The notes under the pieces are model-generated. The model had not been told where the DNA came from. It saw nothing but the letters and a program-made list of their open reading frames with translations, and made no database searches. The position numbers were made by a program, and so were the translations under genes. This document shows, piece after piece, positions 10,653 to 21,386 of a stretch of DNA of 64,000 bases. The stretch lies in assembly GCA_026874595.1 (NCBI GenBank), contig CM049313.1, positions 49,651,659 to 49,715,658 of the forward strand, written 5' to 3'. The first letter of the stretch is position 1. Every line of letters starts with the position of its first letter. The DNA is from Sipunculus nudus (taxonomy: Eukaryota > Annelida > Sipuncula > Golfingiida > Sipunculidae).

Positions 10653-11400
10653 TATATCGTCTGTGAGATGAGCTTATGGCTAAAGTTACGGTTTTGAAAA
10701 AATTGACTGAAAATAAAAATTTCAGGATTCATGGGAGACCTGCCCAGGACCCCCTGGATTTCACAATAGAGGGTTCCAAAGAAATGGATACAATTTGTAC
10801 CCTGTCTGTCTGGTTGCTCAAAATCATGTTTTGGTTCATAGCTAGCAGAATATAGGTCACCATGATCCAGTTTTAGGTTTCCAAGGACATTTGCCAAGGA
10901 TTTCTATGAATGTCATGTTAGAAGAGTCTAGGGCTAATGGATATAATTTGTGCCTTGTCTGTCTGGGTGCGCAAAATCATTTTTCAGCCTATAGGTCCCA
11001 CAATATAGGTCACCATGACTTAATTTCAGGTTTCCAAGGACACTTGGCTAGGACCTCCCTGTATTTGATGTTGAAAGGTTCAAGGCCTAATGGATACAAT
11101 TTATGCCCTGTCTAACTGTCTGGGTGCTAATGTAACATCTTTTCTGATAGGTTGCAAAACATAGGTCATGGTGACCTAATTTCAGTTTTCCAAGGACACT
11201 GGCCAAGAACGTCTTGTAAGTTACATTAGAAGATTCTAGGCCTAATTGATATAATGTGTGCCCTGACTGACTGTCTGGGTGTTAATAAGACTTCTTTTCC
11301 TAAAGGTCGCTAAATATAGGTCATGGTGACCTAAATTCAGTTTTATACAGACATTTGCCAAGGAAGTCTCAGAATGTGATATTAGAAGATTCTATGCCTA
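10653..11400 (+). repeat. Exact tandem duplication, copy 2 (748 bp)
   Basis: Identical to 9859-10606. Continues at its right end into ordinary satellite units (ACAAATACAATGGG), so copy 2 appears to be the original context on that side and copy 1 on the left side. Confidence 0.9.
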
Positions 11401-12215
11401 ACAAATACAATGGGTGCCCTGCCTGACTTTCTGGGTGCTCAAAATCCTGTTTTCGGCCTGTAGGTCACAAAATGTAGGTCACCATGACCTAATGTCAGGT
11501 TTCCAAAGAGATTTGCCAAGAAACTCCCAGGATACTGAGTAAGAAGATTCTAGGCCTAACATATACGATTTGTCCCCATCTGACATTCAGGCTGCTCGAA
11601 ATCATGTTTGCGGCCTCTAGGTCACAAAATATAGGTCACCATAACCTAATTTCGGGTTTCCAAGGAGACTTGCCTAGGACCTCCCTAAATATCACGTTAA
11701 AGGATAATAGGCCTTATCTATTCAATTTGTGCCCCCTCTGACTTTCTGGATGCTATAAAAACCTTGTTTTCGGCCAGTAGGTCATAATATAGATCACCAT
11801 GACCTAATTTCAGGTTTCCAAAGAGATTTGCCTAGAAACTCCCAGGATATTGAGATAGAAGGTTCCAGGCCTCACAGATACGATTTGTCCGAATCTGACA
11901 GTCAGGGTGCTCATATGACATCTTTTCCCTTTAGGTCGCAGGATATAGGTCACAGTGACCTAGTTTCAGGTTTCTAAGGACATTTGCCTAGGACCTCCAA
12001 AAATGTTAGGTAAGCGGTTTCTAGGCCTAATCGATACAATTTGTGCCCTGTCTGACTATCTGGGTGTTAAAAATCATGTTTTCGGCCCGTAGGTCATAAA
12101 ATATAGATCATTATGACCTAATTTTGGGTTTCCGATGAGATTTGCCCAGGACCTCCCAGAATGTTCAGTAAGAAGTTTTGTAGGTCTTACGTTTAGGATT
12201 TGTGCACTGTTAACG

Positions 12216-12971
12216 GACGGATGGCCGGCCGGACAAACTGCGCTGTTAGTGATTGGACGTACCCTTGCTGTTTAGGCGTTTGACCTCTAGGTTGGATCCC
12301 TCTTTTCTTCCCCAATGTCACGAAAGTGCTTTGTTAATATAAGCGTCATTGTAACGGGAGTAGAGGTCGTGTCCTCTTTAACCCAAGGACTGTTGTCCCA
12401 GTTCATTGTGTAAGGGAGTCGAGGCGGATTTTTTTTGATAGCTTAAAACTCGTTTAATTAGTCTCGTCATCATTAGCGCTGCAAAACCAGTGCCGGGTTC
12501 AGGTGGGACCTTACCAAAAAAAAAAAAAAACTGGGGAAATAATCATATTACACCGGCACGCTTCCAGTTACAATATATATCCAGCTTTATAATACATTTA
12601 AGCTACCCACGATTGCACGATTACTACCTAAAGTTTACAAAACAAATCTACAACTGGGAGTAATGGGGGTACCCCCCCTAACAATCACCCCCCCCCCCCT
12701 CGGCGCTTCCCTAATTCTAAATTCCAGTATTCGCCGCTAAATGCCTTTTCCAAGGAGATCAGATTTTATTTAATTGGGGCCCCGTGGGAGGGACAATCAT
12801 TAAGGTTATCCGGACAGACGCCCACAAACTTCAGAACCAAGAGTACACGTTTTTTTAAACGCTCTGCGAACCCGGAAACCTAGAAGCTGGAAATTTTAAA
12901 ATGACCGGTGTGCACATACACATGTGACTGAACGTGGTTACAGTGACACTTCCGTAAGAGAACATAGATGA
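12216..12971. other. No recognised feature; homopolymer tracts
   Basis: Contains an A-run near 12516 and C-runs near 12674 and 12687-12698. No open frame or repeat copy recognised. Confidence 0.4.
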
Positions 12972-13245
12972 TGCAAAAAAAACGTCTGGTTCTCATGTTT
13001 TACATAAATCAGTGCGGGCGGGCGATTTTTTTTTTTTTGTACCTTTTTGTGTGTTTCGATAAAAAATGTCATATGGGAAAAGCATGATAAAAATTTGTCA
13101 TTTGCTAAACAGGTAAAAGCACAACATCACAAAAGAAATCTTGTCAAAATTGTATTATTTTATCTTCTTGAAAGATGACAATCAAAATCAAAATTTTTGA
13201 GCAGGGGGATAAAATTATCGCGGGTTGTGCCTGAGAACTATAACT
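12972..13245 (+). mobile_element. PIF/Harbinger-like MITE, copy B (decayed ends)
   Basis: Internal blocks match copies A, C and D: GGTTCTCA at 12988, GTGCGGGCGGGCGATTTT, GTGTTTCGATAAAAAATGTC, GTAAAAGCACAACATCACAA, CTTCTTGAAAGATGA and GTGCCTGAGAAC (13227-13238). The outer GGCC tips are lost, so no target duplication can be read. Confidence 0.6.
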
Positions 13246-13631
13246 AGATATCTAAGCCCTTTCAAGTATTTAAGTTACTATTAAAGCCACAAACTTATAA
13301 AAAATGAACAACGTGTGGCTGCCATAATAATGTGTTTATTGGAAACCATTAGTATATTTATTATCAGAAAGAATCGTCGTAAAAAGAAAACCTCTATTCA
13401 AAAGAAAATGAGAGAGTTCAAGGTCTCTCTAAAGACCTTCATAGTCTTTCTTTGATATTTTGGTTAGCTTCTTGTTCGTGAGGGTTTCTAATTTGTGATG
13501 TTTGCAAAAGAGAACTTCTAAAGCATAGGCTCTTCTTCGCAAGGGAACAATCACATATATTGAAGTTATTCCAAGTAACTGTGTCTGCATGTGTTTCCGG
13601 GATAATTTTTTTTCATACAAGTGAGTTGCAG

Positions 13632-14207
13632 GAGCTATTCCGCCGACTGCCTGCGTAAAAAATCAATGCCTTTCTTTGCATTGAATTCGTATGAGACATA
13701 TAATCCGAAACATGACAAAACAGGTTACAGCGTTTACGACTTTTTCATCGCCGAAGAACAGATCATGAACAAGCCAGGCAAGCTAATGACGTCAGTCATT
13801 TGTAAGTGACAGCGAACGACCATTCTGACGTCTTGTGATGCCACTGTTGTCTAAAAACCACCACACCTACCCATACACATGGATAATGTACCATGGATGA
13901 ATGTAGTGTCCAGATGTGCCGGTCCATAAGCATAAATTACGCAAAAGGGTCGCAAAGTTAATACTTTTTACATGATATCTGAATACGTTACACATAATTG
14001 TACATACACACTTATTTAGGTCGAAGGACATGTTTAAAGAATATTTTAAAAATAATTATCGCAAACAAACATGCTTACAAGGGTTTTGGGAAGGACTATA
14101 GACCGTTCCACTACACCAATTCACCTGTTTTTTTCCACCATTATTATTTTGGGATCTTAAGAACGCAAAAACTTTTGCCCCTCGGGCAGAAAGAGGAATA
14201 TTTGTAA
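13632..14207 (+). CDS. Two-exon gene candidate, unrecognised
   Basis: Exon 1 candidate 13632-13801: acceptor TTGCAG|G, donor T|GTAAGTG, open for 56 codons in one frame (includes ADCLRKKSMPF, GYSVYDFFIAEEQIM and PGKLMTSVI). Exon 2 candidate 14020-14207: acceptor TATTTAG|G, then an open frame (RRTCLKNILK, GFGKDYRPFHY, PLGQKEEYL) to a TAA at 14205-14207. The one base left by exon 1 and the two bases at the start of exon 2 make a complete codon, so phase is compatible across the 218-bp intron. No family was recognised; the upstream exons would lie to the left. The mixed-charge composition of exon 1 looks coding; exon 2 is less sure. Confidence 0.35.
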
Positions 14208-14426
14208 TTAACTATTATGGAAATAATGACCTACGTTATTCCATTCTCCTGTAAACAATTTAAAACCAGTTTATGGGTAACTTGTTTATTTTGTAGCGAC
14301 ATCTTGCCACCAATCTATGAAATGAACATAACAAGGAGCAGTGATGACGTCATAATAGACATGACGTACTAAGGCACCAGCATTCAGGGGAACATATAAT
14401 TAATAGCTGTTGACCCCTGTTTACAG

Positions 14427-14594
14427 TGAGGCTTGTACTCACCGCGTGCACGCACTTCACTGTTACGTCACAATACCTTGTATCCAAATCCTAGAAAGAT
14501 ATACACTGGTCCCTTGTGAAGGACGCCATGAACCACGGATATATGAGACGTTTCAACCAGCCTGTAAAGGAAAAATTATTTATATCGTTAGCAG
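14427..14594 (+). CDS. Cysteine-rich exon candidate
   Basis: Acceptor CCCCTGTTTACAG|T with a short pyrimidine stretch, donor AGCAG|GTAAGG. One frame is open for the full 168 nt (entry after a 2-base overhang, exit with 2 bases). It encodes about 55 residues with five cysteines: EACTHRVHALHCYV, IPCIQILERY, LVPCEGRHE, QPACKGKIIY. Phase does not join the frame at 13632-13801 directly. Extracellular or cysteine-knot character is possible, but no family was recognised. Confidence 0.3.
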
Positions 14595-15401
14595 GTAAGG
14601 TACCCAAAATTGCGCAATTTCCTCTTTCTGTCATTGGCGCAGGTTTTGTTTGGCAAGATTGTCTTGTGTGGAGATAATCGCGAAAAAACCAGGTAGACAG
14701 GGGTGGTGGAACGGATTATATTTAGCCAAAATGGCATCTCATAATGTTCCCATATTATATTACTGTACCTTCAGTATTAATAAGTTATGTTAGCCGTGAA
14801 TCAAAGGTTAATAATATAAACTTTTTTTCCTATTATTCTAGATATTTGTATTTTTTTTTTATTTTGCGTGCATAAGTAATTGAAATAATTGTGGTTATCT
14901 AATTTCGTAAGTTAATGTAAGGTAACATCGCGAATATTATAAATAGTTTCGCGAAAAACTGAAGAATTTGGAAATCGCATAAAAATTACCCCTCGAATAT
15001 GAACACTACACAATATTCAGATAGTGACATTTTCATCAATATTTTTTTCGACATTCAAAATTACGCTGATATAATCAGGAAATTAATCTGTCACTAACTG
15101 CCACAAAAACCCTCCATTACAGACCGGTTAAAAACCACATGGCTAACACAAGAAACGCAAGTTTTGAACAGACGCTCTCTAACGAATGAAATGACCTTTC
15201 GATCGGTTTTTAATCTAACCTGTTAGTAATGATATCGATTGCTCCCCTGGATCTCATTATCTTTAATACAAGTCTTTCTCCGCCATGATAGTATGCTGAT
15301 TGCAGTGGCGTCAGTTTATCTTCATAGGTCAGGGGACGAGTGGGGGGTCATCAAAGTTGGGACAACTTTTTATAATCACACACACACTAACATACACAGT
15401 T

Positions 15402-15409
<8 letters not shown>
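14595..15409. other. AT-rich, no recognised feature
   Basis: Intron-like sequence after the exon donor. No repeat or open frame with support. Confidence 0.35.

Positions 15410-15451
<42 letters not shown>
15410..15451. repeat. (CA)n then (TA)n microsatellite
   Basis: Short CA repeats lead into about 40 bp of TA. The two overlapping plus-strand frames ending in IYIYIY are microsatellite artefacts. Confidence 0.95.
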
Positions 15452-15457
<6 letters not shown>

Positions 15458-15540
15458 CTGTGTGAAACATTTCAAATATGGCTTTAAAATGACGTTCGTA
15501 AGGAATAATATTTAAGAGTTGCAGAGGTAATTGCTGCACT

Positions 15541-16262
15541 CAAAAAACTGAGGACATGTTTCACGTTTCTATTTAAAACACCATTTTGTCCCTTTTTTCG
15601 AAACATGTTTCCAGCATGTTTAATGACTCACTGATGTTTCAACTGCGAAAACATGTTTTTAATCCTCTTGAAACATGTTTATATATAAAACATGTTTCAC
15701 ACACAGAGAAAATTTCATGCACAGTAAGATAAAACATGTCTCTGTGTTACATGTTTTAATAAGAGATATGTCGCATATAAGACATGTCTTAAGACATGTC
15801 TCATTTTTCATAAAACATGTAACTATTTAAAACGTTTGTTTAGCCTAAAACATGTAGTTGTCCTATTTTTCGAAACATGTTTTCTTCTAAGAATCATGTT
15901 TTAAACTTAAAGTTAAACATGTCTCAGTGTTACATGTCTTTATATGAAATATGTTACATATAAGACATGTTTTAAGACATGTTTCACTTTCATAAAACAT
16001 GTAACTATTCAAAACGTCTGTTCAGCCTAAAACGTGTATTTGTCCCATTTTTCGAAACATGTGTTTTCCAAAGAAACAGGTTTTAAACTTAGAGTAAAAC
16101 ATGTCACTGTGTTTCATGTTTTTATATGAAATATGTTTCAAAAGAAAGTTTCGTTTTCCTAGAAAAAAATAACATTTGCCCATCGAAGGCACATCTGCAT
16201 TTTAATCATGTCTCAAAAATGTCTACAAAATAAAACATGTTTTGAAAAATATTTAAAGTCGC
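15541..16262. repeat. ACATGT-rich tandem array, 183-bp unit
   Basis: At least two and a half units with a 183-bp period: for example AAAACATGTCTCTGTG (15732) and its match near 15915, and the AAGACATGT pairs at 15779 and 15962. Each unit packs many AAACATGT, ACATGTTT and GACATGTC palindromes. The leading part (15541-15720) has the same motif without clean periodicity. Confidence 0.8.
15780..15801. promoter_or_regulatory. p53-family-like full site in array
   Basis: Two AGACATGTCT decamers separated by TA. Each fits RRRCWWGYYY perfectly. The next array unit has the equivalent pair AGACATGTTT-TA-AGACATGTTT (15963-15984). A match to a consensus only; no evidence of use. Confidence 0.35.
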
Positions 16263-18452
16263 AGAAAATGTTCTTTGTTGTTTGTCTTTGTCGTTTAATG
16301 TCTACTGCAACCATCATGAAAACCTGACGAGGTGCTTCTGATGAAACAATTCATACAATTCAAACAATTTACTGGAAAGATAACATTTATTCCTTAGACA
16401 ATGCTTTCTAATTTGGAGGATGCACTGAACAGGAAACGTTATCAGTTATCAGTTATAGGTTATTATATAAAGCTACCAGGAACCTTCATTAATTGATTGT
16501 CTCCTTAAATTTCCCAGATCAAATACATTACAGCCAGGTGCTGAAGACGAAATCTTATCTATCATAATAATAGAAACATATATCAAAACAATTACTTATT
16601 GTGGGTATAAAAACATATTAAAGTGATTTAAAATACCATGTATAAGTCTAAGACTCATAACTTGTCCCATATCATTATTAAAGGCAGGAACTCTTATCTC
16701 AAAAGATGATTTTTACTGATATTTTATATATCAGTATATTTAAAATGGGCAATGCTGATAAGCTGATAGTCTGATAGGGCAGTTCATGGCTTCTACAAAA
16801 TTTTCGTTAGTTTAAAAATGCTTGGCATAAAATGTGGAATACATAATGCAGACCTATATCAGTATTGGCCATGTATATTATATTTGAAATACACAGTTTT
16901 CTGTAAGTGTTCTTTTACAATAGATGCAGTCATGCACATTAACAGCAATAAGATAAGGTTCATTTAGTATCTACTTAAATATCTGTTGTCTGCATGTATT
17001 CATTTATCATATCAATACTGACTGTACCAGTACTAATACAATTTTGTCTTCCCCATAGCTGTATACACAAATATTATTAACTATGAATTACAATAATAAT
17101 TAAACCTAGCAAACCTAATCTGATCTGCTGCACAATGAATAACAAGGAACTTGTGGGTCATGGCGCTCAGCTGGAATTGGTAACGAGAAAATTTGTAAAA
17201 AATTCTAGTAAATGGAAATGAGGCAATATTTTATTTTATATTAATATTTTAAAAATGTTCAGCATATAAATATACACATAATATGCTCTACCGAGTTGTA
17301 TTACTTACACATTTGGCGTGTTTGGTGTGGACTTTACAATTTTATGGACAACCTGAAAGATGCTGGAGCCTCTCATAATTACACATTTGTATAATTAAAG
17401 ATTTCATACTCTGACTGTAACATGCATGTAATAAATACCCACTTGGACTGTGTAAAACCCTTTTAAATATACAATAAGGAAGAAAATGGAGGTGAGCTAC
17501 AGTATAATAATACATATTTAATTTAATAATTGCAATAAGGAAAAAAATTGGTGATGAAAGAATCCATTTGATTAAGAAAAATCTTAATTATTATTTCTAA
17601 AAACTGGTTTAACATAGTGCCAGTTTAGCTAAAATGAAATTATATGAACGTTTACTCAATATACCTGACTGCAAGCACCAGTGTTATGCTCAATAATGCC
17701 CAACCAGCTTAAGAGATTTGAATGAAATGCTCTAAAGTATACACCAATTTGCAAGTTTTATTTCAATATTTAATTTCAGAAATTTAATTTAATTTAAAAA
17801 ATCAACTAAGTTGACAATTCAAGAGAAAACAGATTCAAAACATTTAAATAATGGCTAAAAGTAGCTGCTCTCATAGCTTTAATATATAATAAATAAGTTT
17901 AAACCTATTACAATTTACAACTGAAAATTTTAAATACAGCTTGCATTTAATTCTAAACACTTTAAAGCCAAAGAGTCTTAGTCAGCGAGCTAAAACTTTA
18001 AAAGTTGAATAATTATTTGATAAAAACCTCTTAAAAAGTTGCTCTTGAATTTTCTAATAGGTATAAGAACATTTAAGTGTATCAAACTTTTCTTAACATT
18101 AAATATCTTTCTTCTTCCAAAAGAAAACTTGAAACATGCATTATATTTTATGAGTGTTAATTTATATATATGAAGTATATTCCTTTTAGATATTTTTTTA
18201 TGTTGGACAGTTTTCTACAATCTAACCAAACACATCCTGAAGCAGAAAACAACTTAGGGTTAATAGCATGAAAAAACTGTAAATTAAATGTCCCAATACT
18301 ATAAATTTTTTGCATGCACTGTGTGTAACAACTGCAAGTATCGCAATTATATAAAACTGAATGTATAATATTTATTTGTTATAGAAGGTAGCAACACTGA
18401 TCTCGGATCATGAATGAGAATTTACATAATTCAGACATGCCAATATATTTAC
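16263..18452. other. Long AT-rich stretch, no feature seen
   Basis: About 2.2 kb, roughly 70 percent A+T, without recognised repeats, transposon ends or open frames of interest. Reads like intron or untranslated sequence. Confidence 0.4.
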
Positions 18453-18653
18453 TTTCAGTGTTTCTGGCTTCAGTCTGACGACAGCCATTTTTTTACAGCC
18501 AGAAAGGGTAAAAGAAAATACAGAAAAGGCTGGCATCAACAAAGTCTCCCATGACTGAAGATTCCTCAGCAATTCAGCATAGTTGAGAGGCACATCAGCT
18601 GCTATTCTGGTAAGTGTATCAAAAGAATCTATCAGAGCAATACTGAAAGCACC
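18453..18653 (-). CDS. 201-nt exon candidate
   Basis: On the minus strand: acceptor TTTAATTAG|G, exactly 67 open codons, donor GAAA|GTAAAT (phase 0 to phase 0). The residues start GAFSIALIDSFDTLTR, continue VPLNYAELLRNLQSWE and end VVRLKPETLK. A 201-nt stretch without a stop, in sequence of higher G+C than its flanks, bounded by splice-like sites, supports a real exon. The first 14 residues resemble the G-x-F-S-x-x-L-I-D-x-x-D-T-L signature of GH47 mannosidase-like (EDEM) proteins, but the rest does not follow that family as I know it, so no name is given. The plus strand also shows a strong acceptor/donor pair (18498, 18610), but all plus frames are closed. Confidence 0.4.
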
Positions 18654-20028
18654 CTAATTAAACATCTAATATTTTCATAATACCGAATCCTTGGTTTGTA
18701 TCACTTTAATATAAATTTGAAATGAGAATCCTAAAACAAGGCCTCCATCTGTAAATACTTGAAGCTTTACAAGTTTACATTTATGCAATCAATCATGACA
18801 ATTAAATACTACAAATTATACATTTGCCAAATATAGCCTGTACCATCACATTTGGAATTTTAACATAAATACAAGTTTGGTGCAAATGAAGCCTCATACA
18901 AATAATGAAATACATGATAAATCAGCCAGATTGTACAAGAATAAGTAACTGCTGTATGTTCACAGTGATTCATCAAACATTTCTAAGTGTTGGAAAAATC
19001 CAATTACCATAAAAAAGAGTGAAACATTTTATATATGTGAATAGTAAAATTCATAAAAGATTTCTTAGAAAATATGTAGAATACTAAGGATGTAACAAAA
19101 GAATCAAATACTAAATTATTTTAATGCAGCCACAAACTGTGGAAGAAGTTGACTTGTCCTTATTGGGCACTTTATTTTCAAGACACTCTCCCTGAAGTGG
19201 GTTAAGAAGTTGCATGTATTGTGCTGGGTTAGTTATATTAAGAATAAAGTGCAAAGTAGGTACGAGGTTTTCCATACTGAACCATTCTCAAATAAACATA
19301 AGTTACTCAAATTAGCACCTGACCTCACTTCTCCATTGTCTATGATAAAACAGGTGTTGGTTCTGTACCCTCTTGTGTACAAAATGAATCTTCTTTGACA
19401 TCTTTCTGAAAAAGGTGTAGCAATTTATCAGCTAAATTGTGTTATTTCCATAGTCAGTTTGGAGAAAAAGATGAAATAGAATTAACTGTCAGCAACACAG
19501 CTGACAGTTCTTAAACATGCATGCAGCTGCATGGAATGCACTGACACAAGTCCAAAAAGAATTTATAACAGTTATTTATATGGAGGTTTCTTTTTATAAA
19601 ATGAAAATGTCCACTTCTTACATTTTATTCAATACTGTTTACACCTGGTAACATAATGATGATATATAAGAATAAGGCCTCTAAAAGTTATACCTCTTTA
19701 ATGGAATAATATGATTGCTTACAACAATTGAATCAAAGAGCCCTCAGGAATTTAAAGCTGCTGGTTAGCAAAATATGTTGCAAGCATCTGTCATTTAATA
19801 ATTCCATGGCATTGACAATAACAAAATAAAACATCACATGTACTTTATATTTAATCAAGGATTAAAAAGATATTACCTGCAAATATGTTCAACTAGAAAA
19901 CTTCAACTATTACCAAAAATTATACAAGAGGGAAAAATTTGCATACTTGTGTAATAATAAAAAATTTTGATAAAGTGAAGCAAGAATTACTAAATTAAAT
20001 ATTCACTCTCTCCCCAAATTCACTCCAG
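18654..20028. other. AT-rich intron-like DNA
   Basis: No repeat family recognised. On the minus strand a pyrimidine-tract acceptor near 19411 is followed by about 20 open codons, a stop and AATAAA signals (about 19167 and 19243), a weak candidate for a terminal exon. Confidence 0.3.
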
Positions 20029-20830
20029 GGTAAACTGGAACCACTATACCACCATTACCACCAATATACCCACATCCAGCCTTGTTACCCTGGAAATCAT
20101 CCCACCACCAATATTTACCCATCCAGCCTGGGTATCCAAAGCAGTCCCACCACCAACACCCATTTACACACATCCAGCCTTGGTACCCTGGACTCCATTC
20201 TACCAACACCCATGTACACACATCCAACCTTGATACCCTTGACCCAATTCCAGCAACGTCATGTACCCTGGACCACATTCCACAAACATCCATTATCACA
20301 CATCCAGCCTTTGTACCCTGGACTCCAGTCCATTACCAGTCATGTAATCACACATCCAGCCTTAGTACCATAGACCCAGTTCCATCAACACCGTGTGCAC
20401 ACAACCAGCCTTGGTACCACCACCAGTCATGTTGACACACATCCAGACTATCCTGAACCCTATTCCACAAGCACCACCCATATGCATGCATCCAGCACTG
20501 GTACCCTGGACCCTATTCCCCCAACACTACAAATGTGCACACATCCATTCTTGGTACCCTGAACCCCATTCCACCAACACCCATGTACATTCATCCAGCC
20601 TTGGTACCCTGGACCTAAGTTCACCACCAGTCATGTATTCACACATCCAGACTTGGTACTCTGAACCCAGATCCACCAACACCCATGTACACACACCCAG
20701 CCATGGTACCCTTGACCAACATCCACAAGCACCACACATCAAGCATTGGGACCCTGGACTCCATTCACACATCCAGCCTTGTTACTGTGGAACCTATTCC
20801 ACCATCACCACCCAGGTAAACACATTCAAC
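20029..20830 (+). repeat. Minisatellite, unit about 50-60 bp
   Basis: About fourteen degenerate units built around ACACATCCAGCCTTGGTACC, CTGGACCC and ATTCCACCAACACCCATG. Units vary in length by loss of blocks. Because the unit is rich in CCA and GG, frames stay open on both strands (117 and 157 codons plus; 98 and 81 minus). These are artefacts of the repeat, not genes. Confidence 0.9.
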
Positions 20831-21386
20831 ATTGAAAAGATGCATAAATTACCATTTTGTTTATGATGTGATCATGAGGTAATTTTTGAACATGCTGCAG
20901 ATTTTAATCTAGACCATTATGATATTGTACATAATAACAAGTTTTGAATTTGCGAATTTTATCATTCTAATCACAAATTACTTATGTCTTCCTTATTCAT
21001 CTTCGAATTCAAGGTTTCAGTAAACTACCTTGAAAAATTTAACAAAATTATCTTTGCACAGCCTACTTCTGGAAACAGCAAAATTTTCATCATGCATTAC
21101 ATTTGATAAATAAATATCTTACCTACTCAGCAGCCTATACATGTATACTTGGGTCCACAATGCACCTAAAGATGGGTCATGGTTATGCCGAACCAAATTG
21201 AATTTTGTACAGTAGCTTCTAATAAAAAGCTGCTAATGACCACTTGTTTTACTTTAAAAAATTTAAAAACAACATGTCTATTTTAAAGCATTTTTTTAAA
21301 TATAAAAACACTCCAAATTTCAAAGACTGCTACAGTCATTAACATTCCTGCTCTCTTGATTGCCCCCTCTTAAATGTACTTACTTG
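20831..21386. other. No recognised feature
   Basis: AT-rich, no open frame or repeat copy. Confidence 0.4.

Larger units (their letters stand above)
9935..12215 (+). repeat. Degenerate satellite, unit about 150 bp
   Basis: Consensus blocks recur in order: GCCTAATNGATACAATTTGTGCCC, CTGNCTGTCTGGGTGCTNAAAATC, TAGGTCACAAAATATAGGTCACC, ATGACCTAATTTCAGGTTTCC, AAGGACATTTGCC, AGGACCTCC. About fifteen units including the duplicated block. Units differ by substitutions and small indels, except for the recent exact copy. The array ends near GTTAACGGACGGATGGCCGG (about 12208). Confidence 0.85.

Noticed and set aside
9837-11115. Identical pairs of 74- to 88-codon frames
   Set aside because: They lie in the exactly duplicated satellite block; identity reflects duplication, not conservation of protein.
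15239-15515. Plus frames ending in IYIYIY runs (also at 30546, 31302, 43727, 45757, 58771, 59540)
   Set aside because: They are (TA)n microsatellites read as alternating Ile-Tyr.
19337-19411. Short minus-strand terminal exon (about 20 codons)
   Set aside because: Good acceptor and polyadenylation signals, but too short to separate from chance and no partner exon seen.
20003-20866. Frames of 117, 157, 98 and 81 codons
   Set aside because: They are four readings of one minisatellite on two strands.
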